Origin: Phoronis australis
Lineage: Eukaryota > Phoronida > Phoronidae
Reading direction: 5' to 3'
Assembly (NCBI GenBank): GCA_002633005.1
Contig: NMRA01000015.1
Coordinates: forward strand, 1,236,218-1,300,217
Length of the DNA stretch: 64,000 nucleotides
Made by a program: the position numbers and the translations under genes
The notes under the pieces: model-generated
The model's input: the letters and a program-made list of their open reading frames with translations, nothing else
What the model was told of the DNA's origin: nothing
The model's database searches: none
Shown: in pieces, positions 46,701 through 54,307 of the stretch
How positions within the stretch are numbered: the stretch's first letter is position 1
Layout of the letters: each line of letters starts with the position of its first letter

Positions 46701-49577
46701 ATGAAATTAAGCAAATATTAGGTTTCTATTAAGGAGACGACAATGCCTTCCCATTATCGGACAGATTTTGATATTTTCTGCGCCGCCTGGTGGTCATTGT
46801 TTTATGTCTGCGTCCGTTTTCTGGCGTCCGCTTCCCTATTGATGAGATAGATGATAAAGCAATGACTGAAGTTGACTACTGTGTCGTCCCCTATTGGAGA
46901 TTTTGTTTGTTGCGTCTGCAGCCGCCACTCCTTAACCATTTAAAGGAGCTTTGTGAGATTTGAAAGATGTGTTTCTATGGAGACGTCGACAAACAGTAAC
47001 GAGTGTCGAACTGATTCAAATACCACTGTGCCCCCTACCTCTAGCAGCAAAATGTTTTTACGTTTACCTCTATATCTCCGGAGTTCATGAATGTATTTTC
47101 ATGAAATTCGACAAAAAGGTTTGTATTAAGGAGACGACAACGCCTTCTCACTTTCAGATTTGATGTTTTCTGTGCTATTTGATGGCCTCTCTAGCTGCCA
47201 AACCGATCAACGGACGATTATAAAAATTAGCAGTTGTGTTCCTGATGCGAACACCATGTCTGATGTTTATTTTCAAATGTTTTTGACAATTCCGGGGCCT
47301 TTTAGGAGCAAATTTGCTTGTTTGCAGCTACGGCTGTATCTCCTTAACCCTTTGAATGATCCTTGCAAAATTTGGCTGGTGGGCTTGTATAGAGATGGCA
47401 ACTGATAACGATGAGTTTTAAAGCAATCGGACTATAGCTGTGGCCCCTAGTTTCAATTGCTTTTTACGTTCGCCTCTATATCTTAGGAGTTCCTTGGCTT
47501 ATTTTCATGAAATTTGGCAACTAGTTGTGTCTTCCAGAAGCAACACCATCTTCTCAAATCTGATGGGTTTGACGCATTCTGCGCCATCTATTGGCTATTG
47601 TTATGACACTAAAACACCCAGAGAAGCACACCGTTTGCGGTGCTATCATTGGCGCACTTCAACGCTCCGTGCTGCTCTTGTGCGTTATTTGGTCATGCGT
47701 CCTTAGTGAAAATTACTGAAGCGGAGAATACTTGGCAGAAGGACTGCGTGATTACGTCAATTAAAGGGACACATAGCATTTCATTTTACGGAAAATATCA
47801 GCTAAAACTAATTTGGATTTTTTAAAGTTTTCAGGTTGCGGAAAACTAGCTAGAGCTTCCATCTTATACATATTAATTTTGTTGATAAGTCAACGAAAAA
47901 GCACACTTATTTTGAGAGATAAAACTCATTATTTCCCATGTTTGTGCTTCCACATAATTGTTAGTTGTGGGCTCCTGAATATTTAGAGAGTACATTGTGA
48001 TAATCAAGTAAAATGATTAATTGAAGATGTGGGTTGTGTTTTCAACACAAATTTTTTATTGATAAAGCGATGAAGTTAATTAATCGCACGGGTAAAGATA
48101 GGGCTGGTGGAGCATCGGGACGTGCTAACATATACCACTGAGAGAACACCAGGTCGGGGCAACATAGGGCCGGGTGAACGTCTGGACGAGGGAACAGTGA
48201 TTCCGCGTGATATAGGCTCGGGAAACATTCGCTGGGATTAGCGGGGCGGAGGAATAGGACTATGATACAAGGGTCATGGAATAGGACTGTGATACAAGGG
48301 TCATGGAATACGGTTTCGCAACCACACTGGGTATCAGAAAAGATGACAATAAGACAGATACTGTGAAGAGTTGTGACAGTTTCTGGGTAATCTTAACTAA
48401 TTTTCGATGTACTTACAAAACCGTAATGACACTCACCAATTTCTGTTGAAATATACAATGACTGTCTGACATACTTATAAACCACAAGTCGTTGAGGAGG
48501 GTCAAGCTGAAGCACCGGCAGACCAAAGGGTTGAATATATTGAAGCAGGATTTGTTGTGCTAAACACAAGGATGTCTGTGGTCATAATCTAAAATCAAGA
48601 TTAATTTACAGCAAATAGGTTCTTGAACACAAAGAACAGCCCTTCGTGAAAAAGACTTAGTAAGGGGTTTTCGACCCTTTTTGGTGCTATGTCATTTCTG
48701 ATAAAAAAAATGTTAACACCGGCCAGGCGGCCTCCTCGTTAGTTAGGAGAAAAATTCACGTTGTTCAAATTTGTTGGCTGCGATGTCTGGAAACGTGAAA
48801 GTATTCACTCTTCAGCTGAAACTCTGCTCGCTGTCACAAAATATATTCGGTTGCTCGAGACGCGTTGCCTCTCCCCGCTGTCGTCCATAAACTCGTCCCA
48901 AGCTTGCCGATTTAGCAGATTTCGTAAGAAACTGTCGAACTTGAAACAAACTTTTCAGGATTGGCGAAGGTCTAGGTAGAATTGTTTTGTTTCAAACACT
49001 TGAGTGGGTGTTAGCTCAGCGTTCATTTAATATCCGTTAATAGTCGAATCCGGGTTTAGTACCTTTTATGGTATCAGCAAAATCTCCCACATGTATGATA
49101 TTGCTTTCAAAACATAGATTTTGAATCTTGTTATTTTGTGACTATCACGTATCTGCATCATATGTTTATTTTAGGTCACTGTCTCAACAGTCTCTAATCA
49201 TATGTGATACAGCTTCTCTCAGCACAAGTTATCAACACGAGGACAACAGTGTTAGTTCCTGTTCACCTCAACAGGTGTCAGCTCAACCCCTCTTCCCAAT
49301 CTATCCAACAGAGAGAACAAGATCTGCCATGGTAAATATTTTTGAACCACCCAAGAAACTTTCTCACAGAAAACCTACAGCCTTAATCAACGACAGACCA
49401 TCACAAGCAAAACAAGAAAAACGGACCAAAAAACTTGAGGTTGAAATACTGGAGCTCAAAAAAAGAAAACTCAGTTTAGAAGTGGACATACTGGAACTCC
49501 AAAAACAGAAAATGGAGCTTGATATAGACAGCATAAAGCAGACAAAGACTAACACAGTTGTCAATGGAAGCATTTGA
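19431..49577 (+). CDS. Myb/SANT-like DNA-binding domain protein, 3 exons, 266 aa
   Basis: Exons 19431-19722, 45558-45663 and 49175-49577 join in phases 1 and 2 to give 801 nt ending in TGA. The N-terminus (NWSDNEVNALVDTYYEL, AAWQQICSAV, THQVKKKWENI) has the spaced tryptophans and basic third helix of the Myb/SANT-like family seen in NAIF1-type and Harbinger-associated proteins. The middle exon is Pro-rich. The last exon ends in a heptad-rich coiled coil (KLEVEILELKKRKLSLEVDI region), typical for these proteins. ATG at 19431 has A at -3 and follows the acidic-to-basic boundary; there is no upstream in-frame ATG. Function is inferred: a nuclear DNA-binding protein, possibly domesticated from a Harbinger MYB-like gene. 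Intron 1 is about 26 kb and hosts the LRR-Ig gene on the other strand. Extra exons in intron 1 cannot be excluded. Confidence 0.82.
20581..20810. mobile_element. GC-ended MITE copy 1, 230 bp
   Basis: Ends CATGCGCGCACCCA and TGGGTGCGCGCATG are perfect inverted repeats. Inside are TCTGAGGCGGACCTTTTT and a poly-C run. Related copies lie at 21259-21532, 34915-34995 (partial) and 63670-63860. Confidence 0.82.
21259..21532. mobile_element. GC-ended MITE copy 2, 274 bp, inverted
   Basis: Starts CATGGGTGCACCCA and ends GGCTGGGTGCGCGCATG, with AAAAAGGTCCGCTTCAGTGA inside, so it lies in reverse orientation to copy 1, about 450 bp away. Confidence 0.8.
22130..22362 (+). repeat. About 230-bp dispersed repeat, copy 1
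   Basis: From GTGCTACAGTTTGATACC to a TTTTTGCGCTTA end. A second, diverged direct copy is at 53040-53266. No coding capacity or inverted ends seen. Confidence 0.75.
22780..23040 (+). repeat. GGTACCTCGAATGT motif, 3 spaced copies
   Basis: ACCTCGAATGT occurs near 22780, 22870 and 23020 with GTCGGG or GGGCCC sequence nearby. Spacing is irregular. It may be a degraded tandem unit. Confidence 0.4.
23585..23760 (+). pseudogene. LINE reverse-transcriptase scrap
   Basis: The plus strand carries YDFMQTAEELNI-like and LVDFEKAFD-like translations with frame breaks, then WEFVHAVFN. LVDFEKAFD is the first catalytic block of non-LTR retrotransposon RTs. Only about 60 residues remain. Confidence 0.7.
24480..25740 (+). 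pseudogene. Penelope-like retroelement, decayed
   Basis: Broken translations in order along the plus strand: YKAAKCLASIL, SSDFVSKDLEVPPGEIFISF (RT palm), RVDDTFVH-like, YRNLHILINI with a QPKRPFVRTVLQRVEDVV-like block, and near 25490-25560 NWPECPASYIEEISRNL, the GIY-YIG endonuclease signature of Penelope-like elements. Stops and frameshifts occur throughout, so it is inactive. Confidence 0.85.
26045..26635. mobile_element. Possible 0.6-kb inverted-repeat element
   Basis: GAACACGCAGGTATCATT (left) and AATGATACCTGCGTGTTC (right) lie inverted, with CTGGTTCC-type outer ends. The interior has no ORF of note. The right half recurs in the duplicated block near 29590-29650. Confidence 0.6.
26225..29214 (+). 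repeat. About 3-kb direct duplication, copy 1
   Basis: Near-identical to 29220-31967 at an offset of about 2995 bp, with a few percent substitutions and several indels. Copy 1 carries an extra stretch of about 75 bp near 26641 and about 40 bp near 27865. It ends at CCACCCTCCAAT, directly before the single N at 29215. It contains AT-rich tracts (27115-27205) and no convincing gene. Confidence 0.95.
27771..27921. mobile_element. Palindrome-armed insertion
   Basis: Perfect 25-bp inverted arms (27771-27795 and 27897-27921; core GTAAAACTAGTAAAAC) enclose about 100 bp. A 12-bp direct repeat TTCTTTTAAAGG flanks a wider segment at 27713 and 27922. The second duplication copy has the arms at about 30570-30690 with a shortened loop. 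Confidence 0.7.
29220..31967 (+). repeat. About 3-kb direct duplication, copy 2
   Basis: Starts with GTAGTAGGCCTAATACGG four bases after the N and continues past CCACCCTCCAAT into unique sequence. The 69-85-codon ORFs shared by both copies have no recognised domain. Confidence 0.95.
32000..33100. other. Unique sequence, nothing confidently recognised
   Basis: Follows the duplicated block. Moderately CpG-rich from about 32690 to 33300, with overlapping ORFs of 60-115 codons in several frames. These are Ser/Pro-rich translations of GC-richer DNA and match no family I know. Confidence 0.4.
33454..33774 (-). pseudogene. P2X7-like C-terminal cysteine domain fragment
   Basis: The minus frame reads EYTFEPEYSEAAEYRQLL and ends AVMPTSIECMCC. 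The overlapping frame at the same place reads WCECKLCRRC. Together they resemble the zinc-binding intracellular domain of P2X7-like proteins (FEP motif, then WCxCxxC, then MPTxxExxCC), widespread in invertebrate genomes, here split by a pair of small frame changes. An intron acceptor could lie before residue 46 (TGTTGTAG). It may be a decayed member or contain sequence errors. A possible promoter lies just upstream. Confidence 0.45.
33785..34175. promoter_or_regulatory. Housekeeping-type promoter motif cluster
   Basis: Within 400 bp: E2F-like GGCGGGAAA at 33789, ETS-like CACTTCCGG at 33816, YY1-like CCGCCATTTT at 34140 and ETS-like CCCGGAAGTA at 34164, with local CpGs. It could drive the minus-strand P2X7-like fragment or an unseen plus-strand transcript. 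Motif-based only. Confidence 0.45.
34176..36700. other. Intron or intergenic DNA with a partial MITE
   Basis: A fragment related to the 20.6-kb MITE lies at 34915-34995 (TGAGGCAGACCTTTTTCC). A minus-strand ATGGCGACTTTTGC context at 35660 opens a 19-codon ORF that could be a first coding exon but has only a weak donor. No other feature. Confidence 0.4.
36740..37125 (+). repeat. GGT/GTT-rich degenerate minisatellite
   Basis: About 390 bp dominated by TGGTGGTGTTG-like units on the plus strand, with strong G+T versus A+C strand bias. Confidence 0.85.
37868..40663 (-). CDS. Single-exon LRR-Ig transmembrane protein, 931 aa
   Basis: An intact ORF from ATG (40663) to TAA (37868). Signal peptide residues 1-22. 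A first leucine-rich block (about residues 50-395) has LxxLxLxxNxI/L repeats of 24 residues. A degenerate stretch (about 395-500) follows, then a second LRR block (about 500-735). The C-terminal cap is at 739-787 (NPLHCNC and two further Cys). One I-set Ig domain sits at about 795-880, with Cys808 and Cys860 and the YLCEAEN motif. A membrane helix spans about 893-918, with a 13-residue tail. There is no TIR, kinase or ITAM-like motif, so it is not a Toll receptor. The architecture fits the LRIG/AMIGO/LRRN type of surface receptor or adhesion protein. Ligand unknown. It lies inside intron 1 of the Myb/SANT gene on the opposite strand; a TATA box is 73 bp upstream of the ATG. Confidence 0.95.
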   Translation of the reverse strand: MYFNSLLIMLNCMAVIMSVVSSQCKKPIPVLTEKFMEKYWGRRFIVLHNCRIQKIQAGAFLPVRDYTVSLTISMNNLTTLDDGSFEQLTNLQFFRLERNAIMHLSERSFEGLTSLLSLDLGDNEISYIPEDVFSPLPSLKYLDVEANKLTSLRHAQFKGLRELRRLSLAFNNVSHIEQGTFEDLRELVELDLSHNGLLSIQPDFCHDIPNLRSLRLSNNQIRSLQKSPFLKCNSLVSLALDENRIDELQQDSLAGLGVLERLSIAGNGMTKIHDSALSSVAKLNVLHLQRNNFLNSLSESTFAAVLHLEKLSLYSSNIYELPEGIFENLSSLYHLYLSGNKMTNLTRGMLNGLSSLTELIVSNNGLSYVDFNTFQQIKNLEVLDISDNNLTKTFHFPESLKVLEIRGNILSFVPRYPFFNRTLEVLSIEARMPEDFPSIFVSSTLRIFLHTINDNSTFQKSISAPMIHIHYLGRRGVTIGRTFLENIQGLDINLSWMKIGRIESHAFSHQTTTHALCLDSNMLTTISAPTFFGLGNLKSIDLSKNSIHLIEPGTLKALPNLTSLALTDNKLKILDQHMLTSNSLKLAFFSSNLIEHVGEAAFQKLPNLEVLNLYGNRLHYVDLAMFKNASRSLLYLDLRHNMIQQIEPDSFNNLPNLKHLSLTNNRLMTIQAKLFGNMKKLRSLQLAHNQIESIAENALPQATQVDISYNKLRSISMYSFRKMAVAKSTQPMRLFFQGNPLHCNCFLQPLQECLRNGSLMFLPNSNRVCSTPATVTMRTFTSFNLTCQKPVFTRLAIMTEAEVATVECVFSGDPAPKVQIRNLPKSILNVSGHSSYPYSSRKVAVSARNMQLPRVNEYLCEAENMMGHAVFKLGKSQSIHKNADGVRNINEGVEIALIVCATGFAVSSIGLVLALGYMRLITRQELEESST
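40736..40742 (-). promoter_or_regulatory. TATA box of the LRR-Ig gene
   Basis: The minus strand reads TATATAA at 40742-40736. A start site about 30 bp downstream (about 40710) would leave a 5' UTR of about 45 nt before the ATG at 40663. Confidence 0.65.
40737..41035 (-). repeat. Duplicated promoter-proximal segment
   Basis: About 85 bp at 40737-40820 recur diverged at 40945-41035. Shared blocks are TACCTTT, AGGGGAARGAAACAAYACA, RTGACTCG and CTGTGATTAGA/CTCTGATTAGA. The distal copy has CGTAC where the proximal one has the TATA box. Confidence 0.75.
41164..42562. mobile_element. 1.4-kb element with identical 137-bp terminal inverted repeats
   Basis: 41164-41300 and 42426-42562 are exact reverse complements. 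The outermost bases are CACGGGTGAGAAACAACATG. The arms contain repeated GGGACCGCCG and CAGGACCGCCG submotifs. AATAT lies on both outer sides, a possible 5-bp target duplication. The 1.1-kb core has no transposase-like ORF, so it is non-autonomous. Identity of the arms suggests a young insertion. Superfamily unknown. Confidence 0.9.
41976..42006. repeat. 31-bp palindrome inside the 1.4-kb element
   Basis: 15-bp arms (GCAAAGCTGTACATT and its complement) around one base, with a near-zero loop. Confidence 0.9.
42570..45050. other. Intron 1 of the Myb/SANT gene, no further gene seen
   Basis: AT-rich. A CA-rich tract with ACACACA and CATACA units lies at about 44040-44110. Nothing else supported. 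Confidence 0.5.
45050..45120 (+). repeat. Dispersed repeat with CCCCACCTTGCCGCT core, copy 2
   Basis: GGCTGAACCCCACCTTGCCG, then GTGGACTGATACTTAAT. Truncated by the N run. Related to 8560-8655. Confidence 0.65.
45133..45260. other. Assembly gap, run of N
   Basis: 128 undetermined bases between a dispersed repeat and a C/T-rich microsatellite; the gap size may be nominal. Confidence 0.98.
45261..45370 (+). repeat. CT-rich microsatellite at gap edge
   Basis: CCCTCCCTCTCTCTG-type pyrimidine tract of about 110 bp, which probably caused the adjacent assembly gap. Confidence 0.9.
45558..45663 (+). CDS. Myb/SANT-like gene exon 2
   Basis: 106 nt. Acceptor TTTTACAG, donor GTGAGT. Encodes SDTPPPTLDPISTKIWDIYG and then NPMFKVDETKLEK. 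Incoming phase 1 matches exon 1 and outgoing phase 2 matches exon 3. Confidence 0.82.
45931..46033. mobile_element. Hairpin MITE copy 3
   Basis: AATAGTCTCTTATAGGGG at one end and GTGACTATT at the other, with the same inner TTGAGAACCAGTTTTCTC core as the two USP16-intron copies. Confidence 0.75.
46043..47720 (-). repeat. CTCF-like motif array, inverted
   Basis: Reverse-oriented relative to 4500-5985. It starts with the shared ATGCGCCAACATACCTATAT terminus. Motifs of GTGCMCCCTAGTGGCAA or GCGCCRCCTRGTGG type lie at 46216, 46363, 46634, 46780, 46883, 47028, 47172, 47440 and 47581. Spacings alternate about 145 and 250-270 bp. TTTCATGAAATTTGGCAA-like and TCCTTAACCCTTTGAA-like segments separate them. 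More diverged than the left array. Confidence 0.82.
48251..48304 (+). repeat. 27-bp tandem repeat, 2 units
   Basis: GGAATAGGACTRTGATACAA followed by GGGTCAT, two copies and the start of a third. The preceding 150 bp are G-rich with loose GGGNNANC spacing. Confidence 0.85.
49175..49577 (+). CDS. Myb/SANT-like gene exon 3
   Basis: 403 nt. Acceptor TTTATTTTAG. A Ser/Gln-rich linker, then PTERTRSAMVNIF, a basic stretch and a Leu/Glu/Lys coiled coil (about 50 residues). Stop TGA at 49575-49577. No clear AATAAA was found in the next 150 bp. Confidence 0.85.
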
Positions 49578-49770
49578 GGACGGTCTGCGATCATTTAAGA
49601 AAATTTGGTTACATGAAGCGTTACCATAGTGTTACATGATGACCTTTTAAAGATAAGTTGAAAATTACCTACATCGAGACCGAGAAAATCGGTCAGTGCA
49701 GAATCATTCAAAACACTTTAAAATCCGGTAAATATGTGTGTATGTATATATGTATGCATGTATGTATGTA

Positions 49771-49910
49771 ATGTATATTATTAGAAAACACTAGCTTTCG
49801 AACCTTAATGGGCGTGGCTCTTTATCAGTGTGAAAAAAGTCTTTCGCGCCACTTGTTTTTACATCTCATGAAAAGCCACACCCATTCAGGTTCGAAAGCT
49901 AGCGCTTTTT
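49771..49910 (+). mobile_element. CTAGCTTTCGAACCT MITE, first copy
   Basis: Perfect 15-bp inverted ends CTAGCTTTCGAACCT (49791-49805) and AGGTTCGAAAGCTAG (49888-49902) enclose about 82 bp with GGGCGTGGCTC. The same sequence restarts after the N at 50236. Confidence 0.85.
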
Positions 49911-50235
49911 ATGCGCCCACATATTTATATGTGGACGCATTATGCCGTCATCTCTGTCCGTCCGTCCGTCCGTCCGTCCGTCCGGGCGGCGTCCGGCCGG
50001 CGTCTGGCGTCCGGCGTCGGCTGCTCTATCTCCAAAACCCTTTGACATACGTTCATGAAATTTGGCAGATATGTTTCATTCATGAATGGGACGGCATGTG
50101 CGAACTTTCGGACGGATCCGACAACCGGTGTGCCCCCTAGTGGCAATTTTAGTTTTTTACGCTTACCTTTGTATCTTCAAAAGTCCTGAACGGATTTTCA
50201 TGAAATTTGGTATGTAGGCACCTAGTAGTGAGATG
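49911..50235 (-). repeat. CTCF-like repeat family terminus with GTCC microsatellite
   Basis: ATGCGCCCACATATTTATAT and TATGCCGTCATCTCTG lead into (GTCC)n at 49955-49984, then TTTGACATACGTTCATGAAA and a motif GTGCCCCCTAGTGGCAA at 50130. Same orientation as the 46-47.7-kb array. It ends at the N at 50236. Confidence 0.8.
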
Positions 50236-50236
50236 N

Positions 50237-50389
50237 ATGTATGTATGTATATTATTAGAAAACACTAGCTTTCGAACCTTAATGGGCGTGGCTCTTTATC
50301 AGTGTGAAAAAAGTCTTTCGCGCCACTTGTTTTTACACCTCATGAAAAGCCGCACCCACTGCATCCAGGCTCGAAAGCTAGCGCTTTTT
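50237..50389 (+). mobile_element. CTAGCTTTCGAACCT MITE, second copy
   Basis: Near-identical to 49771-49910 (a few substitutions, one small indel) but followed by GATAATACATATT instead of the repeat terminus. Begins just after the single N. Confidence 0.85.
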
Positions 50390-50399
50390 GATAATACAT

Positions 50400-51400
50400 A
50401 TTTTAACCGGATTTTAGAGAGTTTTATCTGCTTTTACATTGTCTTTTAGAGATACACACTACTTTAATATTTTCATTTCAGCATAGACTTAAGTAACTCT
50501 CAGTAAAGATATGTTATGACGACGTACCCTATAACAGGTGTTCTCGTCGTTTTTTATTCACGTCTTTCTTAGACAAAAAGTCACGTGTCATTACTTCTAT
50601 CGCTGACAAACCATGTGTTTTAAACAAGAGTATGGGACTGTTTCGTAAAAAGTAACTTAATGATCAGAAATTTGGAGTTGTGTTTCCACTTTGTTATTTC
50701 TGAATAAAGTTTTTGCAATAACCGTTAGCACGTGACACTTAAGCAACTTATCTGATTAACTGGCAATGCTTGGTGTATCCTCCGACACTTAGTTTGTACT
50801 TTGTTGTATGGAACTTAGATAATTTTCCAAGTATGGTTATGTGAAGTGTCCTACGCCATTATGCAACAGAGGAGAAAATTTTCAACCAGGTGAAAAATTC
50901 AGTGTACCAATCTGTCACCTTTTGCTAATAAGTTGGAACGATAATTATCCCTTTGGCGATTGACACAATGAGTAGATTTGTTGCTTATTTTAACAATTAT
51001 CTCTCCCGGCCGGTCGTTTCAACACTCAGAGTTGTCATGATTAAGCCCTCAGTCCCAGTCAGAGACTCATAATTCTCTCTTTGTCAAGCATAAAAATTAA
51101 GACGGTATGCAAAGCAATCACGTGCTTAAAGCCAACACGAATAATGGATTTGGTTTTTTGGTCAACTTTAGACTGTTTTAAACACGAATCTTGCTACGAA
51201 CTGGTTGCACAAAATACACATTACTCAAAGAAGCAAGTTCGCGCGCGAACACTGACCAAAGAGTGTAGTACTACACTCCTTGCCCTGACCAATAGGCGAT
51301 TAGTTCGAGTCCTTGCAATTTTACGAATCTTCCATTTTACACATATTCTCAGTGTTTTTATTATACCTCAGAAATAAAGAAAGTGTTTGTTTTCAGATGC
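50400..51400. other. Intergenic, nothing recognised
   Basis: Downstream of the Myb/SANT gene. ORFs up to 98 codons are not supported by any motif. Confidence 0.45.
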
Positions 51401-51409
51401 AAAAACAAA

Positions 51410-51509
51410 ATTTTCCCCTGGGCTACCTTCCCCCCCCATTCGGTGCTACGCGCCTCTACGAGACAAATTGTTGCCCCCCCCCTATGATTATATCCTAGAT
51501 CCGCCACTG
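51410..51509 (+). mobile_element. Short GTGGCGGATC-type repeat copy, truncated
   Basis: C-rich tracts and the end TATATCCTAGATCCGCCACT, the standard terminus of the family at 52727-52893. Confidence 0.6.
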
Positions 51510-51779
51510 AAATAATAAGATATCAACAGCTTCATGACTATTCCCAAACAGCATAGTCTCAGCCTATGCAAATTTGTTGTTTGCAATCCTGAAGATCTAT
51601 TGGCTGCTCAGTTAAAATACAAACTAAATGATAAGATTTGTCACAATTCAATTTCGGACGGTTCAACTTGTTATTAACTGTTTTGGATTCCCTTTGAAGC
51701 CTGCATCGACAACACTAGGCACCACTACAAAATGAAAGAGACACCGTTCTGACACATACTGTGCACGAATGTCGCAGCG

Positions 51780-51895
51780 CGTCTTCGTTGTTTCCCGTTT
51801 GCTGTTAGGCGGGTTCCCTGTTCTCGGTTGCATGAAACAGTCCTGAATAGGCACTCAACGTACTTTGTTTAATCAACATTTTTTGTGTTTCTGCC
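51780..51895 (+). repeat. Repeat related to the 28.4-kb block
   Basis: CTCGGTTGCATGAAACAGTC and a following ACTCAACGTACTTTG resemble CCCGGTTGCATGCAACAGTC at 28412 and 31163. Low-copy dispersed repeat. Confidence 0.5.
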
Positions 51896-52726
51896 ATTCC
51901 TTACTCACAGATGTAATCTTTTTCACCCCTTTTATATTGACTGTGAGCTCCCTTTTGACATCTTCTAGTAATATAGCTACAAACTGAGTCATGTTGAGGC
52001 GTCTCATAACAACGATTACCATTTACAGGGTACTTATAATGTCTCAACTGAATCACAAGCATCAAACAGCTGCTTGCCTCAGTTTCAGTAGAACAAACCA
52101 ATCAGTCAGCTCAAGAGGTAGTTGAAACTACAGAGACAACCAAACGCATATTTTCTGATTTGGAATTCTACTGTTTTGAGCAAAGAAACTCGCCAGGTTT
52201 GACGCCGTGATGAGACTTCACATTAACAAACAACTATTATCAAACCCGGAAATTAAGCAGCTTAATTCTTGTTCTGTTTTTGGTTATATTTGTACTTTGT
52301 TTGGGCTGATCCGGTTGTTAAGTGTGTGGACAGAGTTCCAGTAAAGGAAGAAATATCGAACGCAATCATTTACTACGATAGTTCCTTTGGATTCGTCCAT
52401 GCCTTCAATGGTCTTGCCCTACACGCAGTATCGCGTACTAGTCCTCCGTGCATTCAAGTGCACAGTCATGCAACACAGCAAAAGCTAAATGATTTTAGAG
52501 CGACTGATGAATATGTGCACTCGCAATATGGCAGCACATATCGATAATAATGCCGGTTACGACAACACCCCACTCCAACGCCCCCCTCCCCTGCGTTAAT
52601 GAAACTGGTTTGTGATACGAAAAAAGAAATACATGAGTTTGATAGTGTCAACAAATAGCGAAACACCGTGACGGTTATCAAAAATTTCAAAAGAATGACA
52701 GATCAGAAACAACTATGTTGACTAAA

Positions 52727-52893
52727 CAGTGGCGGATTTAAGGGGCGGGGGTCAAGGGGGCCGTGCCCTCACCCTACACTTCTCCCAGATTCCATTTGGC
52801 AGCACGGGGGTGCGAATGTCTGAAGGGCAAAATCGTTGCTAATATTCTGCCATTCACCCCCCTCCCCAACTCAAAATCCTGGATTCGCCCCTG
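52727..52893 (+). mobile_element. Short GTGGCGGATC-type repeat copy B, 167 bp
   Basis: CAGTGGCGGATTTAAGGGGC at the left and TCCTGGATTCGCCCCTG at the right form rough inverted ends. The interior is G-rich then C-rich. Confidence 0.7.
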
Positions 52894-53039
52894 CTAAAGA
52901 GCATTAGCTGAAGCGGAAGGAGTATCGGAGTATCTTAGTAGTTTATGGCGGATATTTTATGTCGTGAAAACGTTGCACGAAATAGATTTGGGAGCTACAT
53001 TTCCTTCAATTACATGTCCGATAAGAACACGCGAGAAGT

Positions 53040-53266
53040 GCGCTACAGTTTGATACCTTTTGACAGGAAGTTGTGGCAGCTTGAGCACCTACCACTCACG
53101 CTATTGACCGTCACGACATTGCTAACTGTGAAGTTGTTCCGCTTTAGCATACGTAATAGCGCAGAATCTCAATCTGTTTTCGTACTGCAGTTTGTTTGAG
53201 GTTTCGAAAAGGTATTCAGTCATGCTATGGGGTCGGGAATCGTCAAATCTTCGTTTCGCGCTTATA
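53040..53266 (+). repeat. About 230-bp dispersed repeat, copy 2
   Basis: GCGCTACAGTTTGATACC to TTTCGCGCTTA, matching 22130-22362 in the same orientation with roughly one base in five different by eye. Confidence 0.75.
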
Positions 53267-53831
53267 GTCTAGTCAAAAAATGGCCCTCCATGCACCCCCC
53301 GGACTCCAACTTCAAAGTTGCATTTTTATGAAGAAAATTAAGTGTGAAAACGGAAAATTATGTTAAAAAGTCAAAAAAATGTCCCACACGTGTTTTTATG
53401 CAAAGTATTGCCACCATTACCGATTTTGCTATATTTCGCAACATCTCGATTATTTCATATAATTGAAAGTGCTAAATGTCTGGGCTTATGTTTTGTGGGT
53501 CAAGCATTACATTAGAAATACAAGTATGTGATAAAAGTTATCTAATGCATTTCACCGGTACAAAACAAACAATATATGGAATTGTAATGCTGTGTGAGGC
53601 ATGAAAATTCGCTATTTTTATTCAAATTCAGAACTTTGATGTAGACGGCATGAATGAAAACAAACTGCGCCATTATTTTTAGGCTCCAGCCCAACCAAAA
53701 ATATATTTTAGGCTCACTAAATGAAACAAAAGTTCTCATCTTTTATGAAGAGGAACATTGTTTCCAAGACAGTCACGTGAAATTGGCCTGCATTCGAAAT
53801 TTAGGCAACTGTCTAGGCAGATGTAAAAATC

Positions 53832-54077
53832 ATGCCTAAAAGAAAACGAGGTCGAAGCTTATCTACTGAAGCCAAAGATCAATCTCTACCCGTATGCATT
53901 CTTCGTTTATATTCTGTAAATGAACATGGCACTTATACAGCGTTACACAATGTGAGAGGAACAGGAATGCAAAAAATACAGCAGCTTAAAACACGCATCG
54001 TCCAACAAAATAGTATCAAGGTTTTACTTCGAGTATCTAAAACGGAACGGGTATGGGAATCTGAGGTACCGTTCTGA
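53832..54077 (+). CDS. Hypothetical 81-aa ORF, possible TE gene part
   Basis: ATG follows AAAAATC. The start MPKRKRGR looks like a nuclear localisation signal; the rest has mixed composition with no recognised domain. It lies 230 bp upstream of another ORF (54308) that resembles transposon-associated proteins, so both may belong to one decayed element. Confidence 0.3.
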   Translation: MPKRKRGRSLSTEAKDQSLPVCILRLYSVNEHGTYTALHNVRGTGMQKIQQLKTRIVQQNSIKVLLRVSKTERVWESEVPF

Positions 54078-54307
54078 GAAACTGTTGAATTGTTTCAAAA
54101 CAGGTCCATTGCAAAACCAGGTTAACTTCACAAACATTGATAGAGGTGACACTATCTTTTTGCCTGTTTCATAGATGAAGTAGTAACCGTGACTTCTACT
54201 TTAGCGCAAGGATAAACTTACGAAAACTGCGCTCACTCTTCGAGGTGACATTTTGAAGGCATGCAAACCATTCAGCAGAACTACCGCGGCCATTAACGGC
54301 CGATTAT

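Noticed and set aside
48761-48979. 72-codon ORF upstream of Myb/SANT exon 3
   Set aside because: Exons 2 and 3 already join in phase without it, and it has no recognised motif.
49009-49075. tRNA-like A box (TTAGCTCAGCG) and B-box-like AGTCGAATCC
   Set aside because: The ends do not pair into an acceptor stem and no anticodon arm is evident; at most a tRNA-derived SINE relic.
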